A DNA stretch of 64,000 nt, from assembly GCA_022496805.1 (NCBI GenBank), contig CM040090.1, positions 5,760,001-5,824,000 on the forward strand, read 5' to 3'. The first letter of the stretch is position 1, and each line of letters opens with the position of its first letter. Positions 32,945 through 45,171 of this stretch are shown in pieces. Source of the DNA: Pohlia nutans. Taxonomy: Eukaryota; Streptophyta; Bryopsida; Bryales; Mniaceae. The notes under the pieces are model-generated. The model was not told where the DNA came from. It searched no databases and saw only the letters and a program-made list of their open reading frames with translations. The position numbers were made by a program, and so were the translations under genes.

Positions 32945-33292
32945 CTAGGCCTTCGTTCGGTAGCTGTACAGCTTCCCAACCACATGAAGACAGGTCACGA
33001 ACCCGATGAACATGAGGCTCATGACGAGCACGACGGTAGGGGTGATTTTCAAACCAGGGGCGTCGTCAGTGTAAAACCGCAACATATTGTTGCTGTTGCC
33101 GCTCCTGAATGCACCGCTTCCGCTACCACCGCTCCCGGTCGACGTGGTGCGCCTCCTCCTCAGCCCGGCACCGCCTGTTCCCTTAGGAGGAGCTCCGGCA
33201 GATGTCGATCTAGGTATGCCTCCACCGGGAGCGGCTCCCCTCGCCGATGACGACGCGGTCGTCGACGCCTGGCTCTGCGAACCCTTCGCCAT
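32945..33292 (-). CDS. SEC61B: Sec61-beta subunit of the ER protein translocon
   Basis: This 115-residue protein is encoded in one exon from the ATG at 33292. The N-terminal half is Ser/Gly/Ala/Arg-rich and disordered. The conserved core [18 protein letters not shown] leads into a single C-terminal membrane segment ([19 protein letters not shown]) and a short lumenal tail, which is the tail-anchored Sec61-beta/SecG-like plan. It belongs to the Sec61 channel that moves proteins into the ER. Length and order are normal. Upstream, an acceptor (CCATCATTCAG, about 33328) and a donor (GAGGTACGA, about 33503) suggest a 5' UTR intron. Confidence 0.93.
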   Translation of the reverse strand: MAKGSQSQASTTASSSARGAAPGGGIPRSTSAGAPPKGTGGAGLRRRRTTSTGSGGSGSGAFRSGNSNNMLRFYTDDAPGLKITPTVVLVMSLMFIGFVTCLHVVGKLYSYRTKA

Positions 33293-34946
33293 CGCTCCCC
33301 TCTTCGTTCACTGAACACGTTCTGAATGATGGACAGAAAAGAAGGCTCAGACACAAAACCAAAGCAGGATCCAATCCTCGGAAAACAAACAAACCCTACA
33401 CATCAACCGAGCTTACAAAACAGAACGAAACAGCCTGAAAATGGTACCAAAAGAGGCGCAATAAAAGAAGGATTGAAATGCGACAAGAAAGCGGCGTCGT
33501 ACCTCGATAGAAGACGCGGAAATGCAAGCAGATCTGGCGGAAGAACGGGAGAAACTGAATGTTGTGAGGGTTTGTGAGGGTTTGCAAAGCTCACGACTAA
33601 CCGCGGAGTTGACTGATCAGTGAAGAAGCACGCCATTAGGACCCCGATGTTGGTCATAGAACCCGTGACCTCAAAGCGTCTATCACCGCGGTCTGGGAAC
33701 CAATGGGTGTTCGGCTCTGAGGTTCTTGGCCCTAAAAACGCGCACCCTATTTCCGCGCACCCTATTTCCGCGCACTCGGTACACCCACTTCTCCACAGCA
33801 AGGTCATGTTGAGGGTACACCATAGACCTCTTTAATGTCACAACCTAGGCATCCAACATGTGAAATTTTGTAATATTGTAAGAATATTAGTGGGATCCAT
33901 GCCGTTGAGCACATTGAGCTTGGGTTGTCTCCTCGACAAATTCCAGCGCGGAATAGTCGAGTGAGACAAACCGAGCTGTATTGTATAATAGATAGTGTTG
34001 TATATAAAAATGACATTAAAGAAATGTTTGGAGATTTGAAGATCAAGAATGTGATTTAGAGTTTCTAGAGTTCCATGCCAATTCAACACATTATTATCAC
34101 ATTTGCATGTAATTTTTCAATGCACCATGATCTAATGTGAGAGTGAGAATACAAAGTGGATATTGAACTTATTATGTTCATTTTCTAGATTTTGATGACG
34201 AAACAAATGTTGGAATATCAATAAGGTGATATTATACAGCATAGCATTAAATTCTCATAAAATAAATTTTGGCAAATGCAAATAAGATGTGCTGGTAGAG
34301 ATAAGAACGATTAATGAAGATGTTTATATGTACATTTTGAAATGAAGTGCAAAATATTAAACAAAAAATCATACCAAATAAATATATATTGGGCATCACT
34401 AGCATTACTCAATTTGAGTATCAAGAAATAAATAATTCTACTCAAAATTAAAAAAAACCAATACAGTCCTTTCATTGTACACAATAACTAATATTGATGA
34501 TACTACATAGAACAAAAAAAAACATAAAATCTAAACCTTTGCAAATTTCAAGTATATAACAAACTTAAAATTGTTCTGAAATACAAAATTAAAACACCTT
34601 TTATACTATAAAGCACATCAAAAATACTAAAATCGATCCAAATAAAAAATATGTATACACAGTAAATAAATCTCAAGGATTAATTTTGAGCTAACTGATT
34701 ACTTAGATATGTTTTCTAGATTTTATTTATTGAAGTTAAATATTGTGTTGATTGTGCATTACGCATCACGTACACCATTCCACAAATGATCAACACGTGA
34801 GCATTACCAACCTTGGGATTCAAAAATATTGTAATTTAAAAGATATAAACATAAACCCTATGTATACATTGACAAGAAATCCTAGATTAGAATTAGCCAA
34901 TGATATGTAAACGCAACTGCAAGTGTCATTTGGACTAGTCTCGGAA
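33293..34946. other. SEC61B 5' region and intergenic
   Basis: The first 250 bases probably hold the 5' UTR intron and promoter of SEC61B. CGCACCCTATTTC occurs twice in a row near 33738-33770. The rest (33.84-34.94 kb) is AT-rich with no supported gene. Confidence 0.4.
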
Positions 34947-35153
34947 CACTAGTACAAAACATAGTATTTTGCCACCAAGTTTTGCATCAATAAATTGGTG
35001 CATTTTCAATGATGCACCAACTTTTGAATTGTAATTAATTGGTGCTTTTGAACACTCTGTCGTAAAACAGAAAAATAATCCACTTCATTACGTTGATATT
35101 GCAAATCACGTAATCCTCTTCAATTTACAAATTCTGAAATATCATTTTTTTGT

Positions 35154-35310
35154 GAAATTTGAATGTTGTGAAATTTGAATGCTGTGAAATTTGAATGCTG
35201 TGAAATTTGAATGTTGTGAAATTTGAATGCTGTGAAAAAATCTGCGCTGCCCGAAAAATTTGGCTGCCCGGAAAGATTCTAGCTACCCGGAAAAATTCTG
35301 GCTGCCCACA
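35154..35310. repeat. two adjoining minisatellites inside the CACTA element
   Basis: Five copies of GAAATTTGAATG(T/C)TGT (16-base period, 35154-35233) are followed by about four copies of a 17-19-base unit, GCTGCCCGGAAAAATTCTG with variation. Confidence 0.85.
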
Positions 35311-35768
35311 GCTACTATTACACCTTTGACCTTGCGTCCTAGTCAACGCTAAGTCCACTCCACGTCATTGCGGTCAACCCACAACTCCACGTCACCACTT
35401 CTCATGTACAAAAAGCTTGAAAAATCGATAATATACAATTACCAAAAAAATTCAGCAATTTACATTGTTTGGTAAAATTTTCAAACGGTCATAACTTTTG
35501 CAATACAATACATTTTTAAACGTTTTTTTTTTCATGGGTAGGTATTGTAATGAGGAATGTACTCCAATTAAAAACTTTGGCAAAAAATTTAAGAGATTTT
35601 TTGTATTAAATTTAAAGTGACAACAGAGTTAGAAAAACATCTAGTAATTTTAAACCTTCATAACTTTTGCAATACAAAACATTTTTGAACATTTTTTCAT
35701 GTGTAGATGTTGTAAAGTGTTTGATGAGGAGCTCTTGTATTTTAATAATAAGAGGATGTTTTTTTGAA

Positions 35769-35885
35769 ATTCACGTAAAACATAATTCACGTATTTCTCA
35801 AATTCATGTAGAACATAATTTGCGTATTTCTCAAATTTACTTAAGCCATAACTCATGAATTTCTTGAAATTTACGTAGGACATAA
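35769..35885. repeat. imperfect tandem repeat, period about 39
   Basis: Three copies of a unit containing AAATTCACGTA(A/G)AACATAAT and TATTTCTCA, within the CACTA element. Non-coding. Confidence 0.6.
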
Positions 35886-36639
35886 TACATCTATTTCTTA
35901 TGTTATGTGATATTTTTCAGTAACTGAAAGATGACGTGAATATAAATTATCATACTTTGTTGAATGTTGTGATAAAAATATGCAACACATCCTAAACATA
36001 AATTTAATACATACAGGAATAACGTAGTCTCGAATACATGATAAAAGTTTATTATTTCAACAATAAAGAATTATTAAATTATGAAAAAATCGGAGTACTA
36101 ATAAGACGTGAAAAATAAAAGAAAAATGAATTGGTTATGTGCTTCAATTGGCTTTAAAATCCAACAATATACAAATAATAGACATCGAATTGTTAAAACT
36201 ATCAAATCCATGTAAATTTCACATACAAACATGAATGGAGGTGAGAATGTATTTTTGTCATCAACATTGGTGCTACATAGCACCAACATATGAGTTTGGT
36301 GTTTTTTGCAAAATTTGATTGGTGGCAAAATGCCATGGTTTGTACTAGTGGAAGTAGGTATTGATTGTAGACTAAATTTTGTGTATAGAAAATCACTCAT
36401 ACATACACACTCTCGAGGACACAAGATGAATTGGGTAGGAGCTTGCAAAATCGTACCAACCGAGGCTTGAATTTTGTCCTTATAAAAGGTCATAGCTAGG
36501 ATGCCAAAGGCACTTAGAACTTTCAAGGTTGGCTTGCAAAGTTGGGTGGATTGCCGGCTTTCTATTTATTTGTTCATGAGGGTTGGTTTGCACGTAGCAA
36601 ACTAAGTAACAAGGTTTTGAGTTGTTGTAATTTTAGGTT

Positions 36640-37430
36640 TGAGACCTCGTACCGTGCTAGCGTGGAAGATGACCACGAGCAGAAGTTTGCTTTCAATGGG
36701 ATCCTCAACCAACGACAACACCAACAACAAACGCAAACATGGTGGATCGTCGACGGCGTTGTCAATGCTGCCAAGGCCTCAAGCTTTGGGTCAAGTTGTG
36801 GAGAAAGAGGATTGGAATTGGGAGGACATATATGAGGCTTTATCCCTCTATCAAGCTTTGGATGGAGAGCCTGACCGAGAAATTGGTTATGTAGTTAGAC
36901 TGTTACAAAGTGAAAGGATTGAAGAAAAACACCGATTGCACAATTCAAACAAGGAGGCAACAAAATCGAAAAGAACAAGGCAAGAAAAAAATCCAAAAGA
37001 ACAAGGCACCATTGAATGTGCTCAAACACATATAGAGTGCATCAAGGAATATGCCTGTTGAGACTCTAGTTGAATTGTGAGTGGGTACGTTTTGGAAGGT
37101 GATTGTTGATTTTAGCCCAAAATATCCTACATAACTATTAGCCATGTACACATACTTGCGGTTGACGAGTTGGCTTGTTGCAAATTTTGTTGCAAGGTCA
37201 TAATTACAATGCAATAAATTCAATTCTACTTAATACAATGCTATCTAGTACGTGGTTCTACAGAGCCGGGGTGCAACGTAACATCACAAGCCTTAAAGTT
37301 TGTAGTACTAGGAAACATCATGAAGATAAATGTTGTAGTGCACTCCCGTTGGTCTTTCCACATACCCACTCCCTACACCTTGTGTGTCAATGTGTGTTAA
37401 CTCATTACATAGTAAAAATAAATAAATAAA
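36640..37430 (+). pseudogene. locus of unknown function, copy 1 (decayed)
   Basis: An exon-like block begins after a possible acceptor (GTAATTTTAG, about 36633). One frame gives SVEDDHEQKFAFNGILNQRQ. A shifted frame gives LPRPQALGQVVEKEDWNWED, then IYEALSLYQALDGEPDREIG and LLQSERIEEKHRLHN. The second copy (37800-38560) keeps the same order in both frames. The two frames cannot be joined without a splice or frameshift. I recognise no family. Conserved positions across copies suggest a former gene, or a protein from an unrecognised transposon. Confidence 0.4.
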
Positions 37431-37799
37431 TAAAAAAAGTAAGAAGCAGGAGGAGTTTCTCATTTAGTCCTAGTCGAAATTGTTTGAATGAACATCAAGA
37501 CCATTTTGGTCATTGTAGACATGCACTTAGGAATATAAATTTTTGTGTTAGATAGGATTTTCTTGGTATCAATTTTTTTTGCATGAAGGAGTCTCGGGGG
37601 TGTGCAATATATCACCCACTTACAAGTATACTGACGTGATCGTAGATGAGGGGTATTTATTCTATCAAACTATAAGTCCCTATGTATTCTAAAATTTGAG
37701 ATCCAATTGTTTTTTCTTGTTGATCTACATCATACATATATCTCTACATGCATGCATGATTGTTAAGTAATTTGTGGCATTTCTATTTATTTGCTCAAG

Positions 37800-38560
37800 G
37801 GTTTCTAATATCACACTTGCTCACGATTGTGGAAGATAACCATCGGCGGAAGTTTGCTTTTGATAAGGTCCTCACGGAACTACAACAACAAAGTCAACAT
37901 TCTCAAATGCAAACATTATAGACCATTTTATGAAACCAAAATGTCAAATGTAATGGAACAAAATGAGCATTGTATAAGTAGCAATACCTCAATGGCAAGG
38001 CCTCAATCTTTGAGTCAGGTTGTACATAAAGAGGAAAGTGTAGAGGAGATATATGAGGTTCTTTTGGATAGGAGTATGTTGTGCATGAAGAGGAAAGTGA
38101 ATAAAGGATATATAAGGTTCTTTTGGATAGAAGAACGAAAGAATTTGGTTATTTAATTGAAAGGTTGCATAGGCGAAAGGATGAAGAAAATCACCAATTG
38201 CACAATTTATTTAACAAAGCAAGACTTGTGCTAGTTTGTGATGAGCAAAACTAAATTTGTAGACATATAGAGAGATTGCAAAGAAGCGTGCATCTAACGA
38301 AACGCCTATTGAAACTCTAATTGAATTGTGGGTCAGTGTATTTTGGAATGATTTTAGTTGACTATTCTACTTGACTAGTACTCGTGTACAAATACCTATG
38401 GTCAACAAATAGATTTGTCACAATCATTGCAATCATTGTGTTGTGAATTTCAATATTACTTATAAATATGCTATCTATTACATGCAAGGTGATAAAAATT
38501 TGTAAAATATTCTTGGTTGCATTTAAAAGAGGATTTCAATGCACCAAAAACTCATCGTTT
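37800..38560 (+). pseudogene. locus of unknown function, copy 2 (decayed)
   Basis: It aligns with 36640-37430 in the same orientation, about 1.2 kb away: VEDNHRRKFAFDKVLTELQQ, then MARPQSLSQVVHKEESVEEI and a final LHRRKDEENHQLHN-like piece in another frame. Stops and frame changes break it more than copy 1. Shared downstream DNA (CTCTA(G/A)TTGAATTGTG, then ATGCTATCTA) shows that the duplication extends past the coding part. Confidence 0.4.
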
Positions 38561-39059
38561 GTAAACCATTTACAAAGTTATGAAAAGACAAAAGTTTACT
38601 CGTAAAATGCATTGTACTGGCATTGTTATTAAGCAATGAATTGTGCATCTATAGAATGAATATTTATTGAATACTTCCTTTCCAAATAAAGGGAGTAATA
38701 CAAGAATTGCAACCACAATCGTTCTAAACTCACAGTTAGAAACTTGCTTCACAAATATTTGTAATCTCATTAGCTCAAAGGTTGTTTGCTATACCTCAAT
38801 AGCAATTGAGGCCCACTTTACATTAGGATATGTAGTGGGGAATTTCCTTTGAAATGGTTACATGTGGCATCTTGACCTTTACCTAATTCTAAACTATACC
38901 ATCCAAACCTAAGCACTTGTTGTAGGACCGTTTCAAACCCAAAGTTCAAGGTAACCACCAAAAATGACATCACACAAGAGAGCTCCCCATAGACCTATGC
39001 CATAGAGGAAAGAAGAGAGAGCGCACCAGTTGTGGAAAAAAATAATAATGTCTTTTCAG
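38561..39059. other. intergenic, no gene seen
   Basis: No supported ORF or repeat. Confidence 0.4.
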
Positions 39060-39249
39060 GTTTCACGGAACCCTCGGTTGAAGGACCTCCTTCAAATCAC
39101 TAGAGCGTCTATTCCTCGTCTATCTCTGAAAGGGAAGAGTAATTTTGTTCTATTGCCCCCTATTCTGTGAACATTGGGGTAATGTCATTACAAACAGACA
39201 CTTTATTCACGCCGGCCTTGATAAAAGGCTAGAGTTTCTATCTATCTAT
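39060..39249 (+). repeat. retroposon 3' tail abutting the glycosyltransferase stop codon
   Basis: It carries the same order as 18100-18283: CACTAGAGCGTCTATTCC, GACACTTTATTCACGCCGGC, a GCCGGCC/AAAGGCT hairpin and TCTATCTATCTATC. The tail ends about six bases before the stop codon of the GT14 gene on the opposite strand. Confidence 0.6.
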
Positions 39250-39255
39250 CCTCCT

Positions 39256-40631
39256 TCAAAACCCCAAAACTTGTTGCGGCAAGCTGAGGAGCGCTTTGAG
39301 TTCCTTGGCGCCCGCGGCGAATTTCCTCGCGAACAAGTAGCAGCTGGAGAATGGCGAGCCATTGTACACACACGAAGGCTGGTTGGCGTCGCCGCGCAGG
39401 TCGCGCGAGTCGTTGTAGTAGCCGTCCTCGTTCCTCGTCTGTTGCTGGATCTTCTTCCAAACTGCGCCTCCTTGCGTTCCATTCCGCACCGCGATGAGCC
39501 TCGGATGCGAGCCGTGATATGCGTCGGACCAGTCCACGTACATCACGGTGCGATTCGCAATGCCCTGCGCGTCCGCCATAGCCAGCATGGTCTGTATGTA
39601 CGACTCGTCGTGCGCCGATCCCACCAGGTCCCTCTCGAATTTCCCATACAGCCTCGCTTCGCCCACGATCATGCCGGCGTGTCGTCTGTGCACAGCCATC
39701 CATGCCTCTCCTTTCCGCGTCTGGTTCCGGAAAAGCTCCGGCTCTTGCTTCCACATCCTTACAGTTTTCAGCTCCGGCTGAAACGCTTCCACGAAGCTTA
39801 CCTCGGAATTCAACAAGTAATTGTAGACGAATCTGAAGGTTCTCACCTGCAAAAAAAAATTCATTTTTTTCAACGGAGTCTTGAAAGTAACTTGAAAATA
39901 AAAAGCGACATATAGCAACATAGCAAGCCCATTTTTCAAATAGCAGTTGGTCTCACCGGTAATGCCCTCTCGCAAACAAACGTGAACCACGCGTTTCTGG
40001 AATCCAGCAAGGCGTGCGCGAGGAGACGACGTTGCGCGTCCACCAACGTCATGGAGAATCGCTCCACCGGTCGACTCGGCACATTCTTCCCGAGGAAGAA
40101 TGACGATTCCGGATACTCGTAGCTGCCGTTGCTTGCATGCACGTACACAGAGTACGATTCCTCGTGGCCACGGAAGAATCTGCGCCACAGCGGCTCGAAG
40201 ACGATCTCCCCTCGCACGAGGAATAGAAACGCCACCTTCGGTTTCCCTGTCACGGGCACCGACGCCGCGATGTGCGCTTCACACAGAAGATCTCTCTCGG
40301 CGTAGTCGCTTCGGTTCGTTCTTGCAGATGAATCAGTGCAGTATACCGATGGCTCCGATCGTAGCACGTACCTCGAATCTGTCACCTGCAATGTTGGTGT
40401 GTGACATCGCTGGAGCGTCGGATTCGCTGCAGTTTGGGTGCATCCGATCGTACTCGGCATGTTGTGATTTCGGAGGAAGTTGAAGGTGAAATTCACGTCT
40501 GCCTGGCGAAAGAGGAACAGATACTGCGTGAAGAGGAACACGGCGGCCAGCCAACAGACCACCGTGTAACTCCGAATCGGTCTAACTCCATTTGCAGTGT
40601 CCAAACTCATATCAGTACTGTTCCGCCTCAT
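39256..40631 (-). CDS. GT14 / DUF266 (Core-2/I-branching-like) glycosyltransferase
   Basis: Two exons: 40631-39957 and 39846-39256, joined across a 110-base GT-AG intron in phase 0, giving 421 residues. It is a type II membrane protein with one N-terminal segment (VVCWLAAVFLFTQYLFLF at about residues 26-43), as expected for a Golgi enzyme. The catalytic domain starts with KVAFLFLVRGEIVFEPLWRR and contains YSVYVHASNGSY, FFLGKNVPSRPVERFSM, VDAQRRLLAHALLD and WMAVHRRHAGMIV. It continues with MYVDWSD, HPRLI and SCYLFARKFAAGA, and closes at QQVLGF. This order matches plant DUF266 proteins, related to beta-1,6-N-acetylglucosaminyltransferases; substrates in plants are poorly known. The usual DxD motif is not obvious. 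A retroposon tail follows the stop codon almost directly. Confidence 0.88.
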
Positions 40632-40681
40632 CTTCCAATCTCCACTGTTATTGCAGGGATGTCATTCTCTTACTAAGCCTT

Positions 40682-40930
40682 AATTCGACAATGCTGTTTG
40701 AATTCCATCTGCAGCTAATGAAACGAGATCAGACGAAGACAGAAGCAACGTTAATCGAGCAACAAGAAACATGACCAACAGCTGCAGATGTAAGTGACTA
40801 AAGCCCTTCCTAACCATAATTCGACAATGCTGTTTCAATCTGCAGCTACGTAAACGAGATCAAACGAAGCCTTAATCGAGCAACAAGAAGGTTTGGGTCA
40901 CATGACAATCAGCTGCAGATGTACGATGCA
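40682..40930. repeat. direct duplication in the GT14 5' region
   Basis: AATTCGACAATGCTGTTT begins at 40682 and again at 40818. Both copies continue with TCTGCAGCTA, ACGAGATCA, TTAATCGAGCAACAAGAA and CAGCTGCAGATGTA. Period about 136 bases, possibly a duplicated promoter or leader segment. Confidence 0.75.
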
Positions 40931-42762
40931 AAAAGAGAAAAGCAAATAGCAAATAGCGTTGGAATCAAACCAGATGAGAAATCAGCAGGTTCTACTCTTG
41001 ATATGTTGCCAGAAAATAGAAGACAATGGACTTTGCAACAGCATCGAATTTGTCAATTGACGGCAGCGAGCTACAAGTTGGGGCATACAGCAAATCCAAG
41101 TATCCAGATAAATGTGAGCTGGTTACAGTAGGTCTTCATCCAGCTAACAATCGAAGTATAACATTTCATCGTGTGCACCATTTCCGGGCGCAGGGAGTTG
41201 ACTTCAGTTCCAGAGCAGTTCGAATCCAAGTCGGTATCAGGATGCTTCACTTGACAGGGACAGGAGGGAGTGAATGGTTGACTTGGCTGATGTAGGTCAA
41301 CGCTTTACACTCAACCCTTTCTAATTGCACATTCCCTGTGCTGCTATATGCACAAATCAGTTTGGTCAATTTTCTCATGTACAGTTGTGAACACATGTCA
41401 CAATGCGAGACTTTGAGGCGCAGTTACTACGTGCAGTGATCCCAAACTGGCTAAAATTAGCTGGCCAAAAATGGGGTGCTAAACATACAAAGAAAGATTT
41501 TTTTTTTAAAAATTGATATATAGCGAGAATTTTCATCATGATATAAATATGTAGCAACTTCATGAGGTGATATCCGCAGAAATCATCATGGTATCACCTT
41601 AATATATCAAGGATATTGCCGGATATTATAGAGGAATCATGAGTATTGTATGCATTGGGTAGCAAAAGTAGATACCATTTATGTGGGAGGTCGCATAATG
41701 TTCTAAATGTCATAGAGTAGTTCTAGGATCACTGACTACGTGGTGCATTTCGTAGTTCGTGCTTACAATTGTGAGACTCTCACCAAACCATAATTACAGT
41801 TGCTTTTTACTCGTAAATTGACATTGTAGAGTTCTGCCGCCACTGGCCTTTTAAAGTGAAACATAGATGACATTTTTGTTCAAAAGCTCATAGCAAAATT
41901 TTCTCACAAGCGCTCTAAAAAATCACTTGCACTTTGACACTATACATTTAGAATCTCATTTGTCCTCGACACAATGCTATTAAAGAGTGAAGTATATTGC
42001 AAAGTTAATGTTTTTATTTTTATTTTTAAAATCAATAAAAGAGATTGAAAAAACTAACTTCCATACTTATTTATGTGTTGACATACTTTAAAAGTGTTTT
42101 TTAAAGGCCCCACATTCCTACCCTTTGGATAGCAACAATGATTCTAGTAATACATAAAATGCAAATTATTTCATTTCAAGTGCTGAATTAAAATCAATTT
42201 TTTCAATTAAAATCCATTATGTTCTTGTTGTCACAAGGTATACAATTATGACACTTTTTATTTTTTCCAAAAAATATAATCGATTGATATTTTAAAAATT
42301 ATACAGAGCCATTAGTCTTTTTGTAATTGATAGTTCATAATTAAAAAAATACTTTTGAAATTCTTCCTTCAGTTGAGTTCTCCTTTCAATTATTAGTTTT
42401 AAAAAAATATACTTGAGAATGAAATTTTGTAGATCGGCTTATTTTTAAAATTTTCAATATAGAATCAAACATGAACTATATTCACATTCAAAGTTTGATC
42501 GTAAATTGGTAAATATATTATTAGTATGGGAGTTTTGAAATTCAAAATATTCAACATAAAACCATTTTAACATTCTAAATTTATTTATTTCTGGCTAATT
42601 TGTACATAAATTTTAAAAATGGTTCACTCATTTTTTTATTGAATTATTGCTACATAATTTTCAAATTGGTTTGAAAGTTAGCTTTTTAGCCAAAGTGCAC
42701 AAATGTGCACCAAAATGTTGTTGGTGCACCAAGAAGAGTTGGTAGACCGTACCATACAAACG
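40931..42762. other. intergenic, no gene seen
   Basis: The first 400 bases have more even composition and may be GT14 regulatory DNA. The rest is AT-rich with no supported gene. Confidence 0.4.
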
Positions 42763-42970
42763 TGTGGTGAAAGTCCGTGGTAAGCAAAAAAGACCCCAAG
42801 GGTGAAGGCCTGGGCCTTGCAAGAAACAAGGTGGAAGTCCGTGGTGAACAAAGGGGACCCCAAGAGTCACAACCCAAAAGGACCTTGCACGAAACAAGGT
42901 GGAAGTCCATGGTGAGAAGAGGGATCCCAAGGGTCATAGCCCAAAGGGACCTTGCAAGAGACACGGTGGA
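42763..42970. repeat. minisatellite, exact 68-base period, three units
   Basis: GTGG(T)GAAAGTCCGTGG-type unit starts fall at about 42763, 42831, 42899 and 42967. Each unit holds AACAAGGTGGAAGTCC, a GACCCCAAG block and a GGACCTTGCA(C/A)GA block. Since 68 is not a multiple of 3, the overlapping ORFs shift frame between units and are unlikely to be genes. Confidence 0.8.
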
Positions 42971-44215
42971 AAAATTAGAAGCAATAGTGTTTTGGGGGAT
43001 GCCTAAATTGAAGCTTGCCATACATGGTTAGAAACCTTATGAGAGCGTTGTGAGTCCAAGATTTATGCATATTCAAAGTTGGCAATGTCCTAAATGACTT
43101 ATCATCAGTCATGAATGAGTATTGAGGATGGAATTCAAGGTTTTTGATAACACCTTCAATGGAATGGGACTTTTGCATTATTTAGTTCAAAGAAATGAAA
43201 CAAATTTGTGACTATTGAACTATATCACTATCCCAATATAAACGGATGAAATACATGATTGGTGACTCTTGGAACCATAATGGGTCATAGTTGTATTAAG
43301 AGTTGAAGGAATAAGACTAAATCACCTAAGTGTCTTGTCGAGCTTCGTAAGGTGACTGGAAGAAAACCTTGACACTAATGATACGATATATCATTAAAAA
43401 AAATGATATACTATATGTATAAAAAATGAGACCAGAAGTGATGAGTGACACATTGTCATTGTGTGAATGTATTCTCTTCTATGGTTTAATGAAAGAGCTC
43501 TTAATTTATATCTTTTGGGTGTTTGTCCTGAAGGTTTGTCTCTTGCATTATAACATTTTGGGGTGTTCTTCCTTGGAGAGGTCATTCTTTGTATTTTTTT
43601 TATTATCACATCAGAAAAAAGGGTATTTAAAATTAAGCTATGAATAAAATTAATTCTCACTATAATTAGTAATACTTCAAGAATATTCTCATTTTATTAT
43701 TTTAATCAATTTAAAAATTCTATATTAATGTAATTCACTTATAAATATTATTTTGAACAAAAATTTATTTGCACCCTATCTTGTGGCTTTTCACTTGTGG
43801 CTTTTCAACAGTTGTAGGGTTTGTAAGTGAGACATGGAGCTACGAGCCTCGGCAGTTGAAAGTTCAAGGATAGGGTTTTCTATGATGCAACCTTTCTATG
43901 ATGTAACCTAGCCTTTTACATGCTTGGATGGTCTTCCCATGACTGTTTCGGTTCCGCCGTCAAAAACCATTATGTGAAGTAACCTAACCTTTCACACCTT
44001 ATTCAATTTTATATCCTTTTATTTCGTCACTAGTGGTGCGGAGAGGAGCGGAGCCCTAGTTTTATTTATAAATAAAATAAAATGTATTTGTGATATTCAA
44101 CTACAGATAAAATCTACATATTGTGCATCATAATTTAAATGTTTTATAAAACTTCAAAAAGTCGTGTAAAACACACTTTATAACATATTTAGTTCATGGC
44201 AAAACCTTTAGTCCT
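42971..44215. repeat. intergenic, with second copy of the 24.3-kb dispersed repeat (43890-44030)
   Basis: GATGTAACCTAGCCTTTTAC, GCTTGGATGGTCTTC and TGTGAAGTAACCTAACCTTT follow the order seen at 24340-24470. The rest is AT-rich without a gene. Confidence 0.45.
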
Positions 44216-45171
44216 TTAATCCCCAAAGACCAAGGGGACGATTTTTGTCCTCAAAGTCATTTATACATGGATATTGTGATTTCTATAGATTTTGTTGAAA
44301 CTTGAAAGTCATAACTAGGAATATAAAGGACTTTGTTGGCACTTCCCTATGACATGTCCTAATTTTTAAAGAGGCCATCAATTCTCAACATAAGTATTTT
44401 GAAACCTTGGGGGTCAAATTGAAGACAATGCAGTTATGGCAACTACAATGAAAAACAGTAATGTAGTAAAATAGAGTACCAATGGAATGAATTAGGAGAT
44501 GGATTCTGGAATTCAATTGAGATGAGTTCTGGTCTATCACTATAGTATCCGATTTTAGTGGGTAAAGCTCAATGTTATATATTCCCATTGTCTTTGCAAT
44601 TTCCTCTATAGATTGTTGGAATCTAACATCGAAACGGACACAAAACATTGAGGTGCAAAAAAGTGTTGTCGGTGCCTACACAAGAGTCGACATCATGGAG
44701 CCTACACAACCCCTTGTCCTTATCAACAGCCCATTGTACACACTCCCGTGAACAAGCACTGGTTCAACGAATTACTAATCAGCCACTTCGCCCAAACACC
44801 AATCTTTCAAATCAATCATTGTTGTTGTATTTAGTTTTAGATCATCATTTTTTGTGAGCACCTAAATACAATATATCATTGTATATATTTGAAATTTCAA
44901 ACCCTAATCATGATTTTAGAGTTTATGAGAATTTTTGCAATAAATGACTTGTTGATTTTGCTTGAAATTTCTTAAAATAACTCATGATCAAACCTTATAA
45001 TCATGTAATCCATACGATAAATTGTCTTTAAAATTGAAATACAATCTCGTGATTAAGTTCTCTTTGAGCTTCAACGACAAAGTTTTTTACATGAACACAA
45101 ATTGAAAAATACAACTACATTCTTGAAAGCATCACAAGAAGTGATAATGAGCATGGTCCTTTAGAGGTTAA
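44216..45171. mobile_element. old TTAA-type element (A-like)
   Basis: The left end reads TTTAATCCCCAAAGACCAAG and the right end, read inward, CCTTAACCTCTAAAGGACC. GGGGACGATTTTTGTCCTC lies just inside the left end, comparable to the subterminal palindromes of related elements. The ends have diverged, so this is an older copy. Confidence 0.5.

Larger units (their letters stand above)
34947..36350. mobile_element. non-autonomous CACTA (EnSpm-like) element with GAA target duplication
   Basis: The left end is CACTAGTACAAAACATAGTA. The right end, read inward, is CACTAGTACAAACCATGGCA, and both continue into TTTTGCCACCAA. The three bases outside each end are GAA (34944-34946 and 36351-36353). CACTA termini and a 3-base duplication define this superfamily. 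No transposase ORF is present, so the element (about 1.4 kb) depends on a partner elsewhere. It contains several minisatellites. Confidence 0.9.

Noticed and set aside
35154..35310. Possible CRISPR-like array
   Set aside because: Units are directly adjacent with no unique spacers, and the array lies in a plant CACTA element. It is a minisatellite.
36098..36526. 142-codon minus-strand ORF
   Set aside because: It spans the right end of the CACTA element and its flank, so it cannot be an ancestral gene. No domain.
39145..39915. Plus-strand ORF of 256 codons opposite the GT14 exon 2
   Set aside because: It is antisense to a well-supported glycosyltransferase exon with conserved motifs, and its start lies in a retroposon tail.
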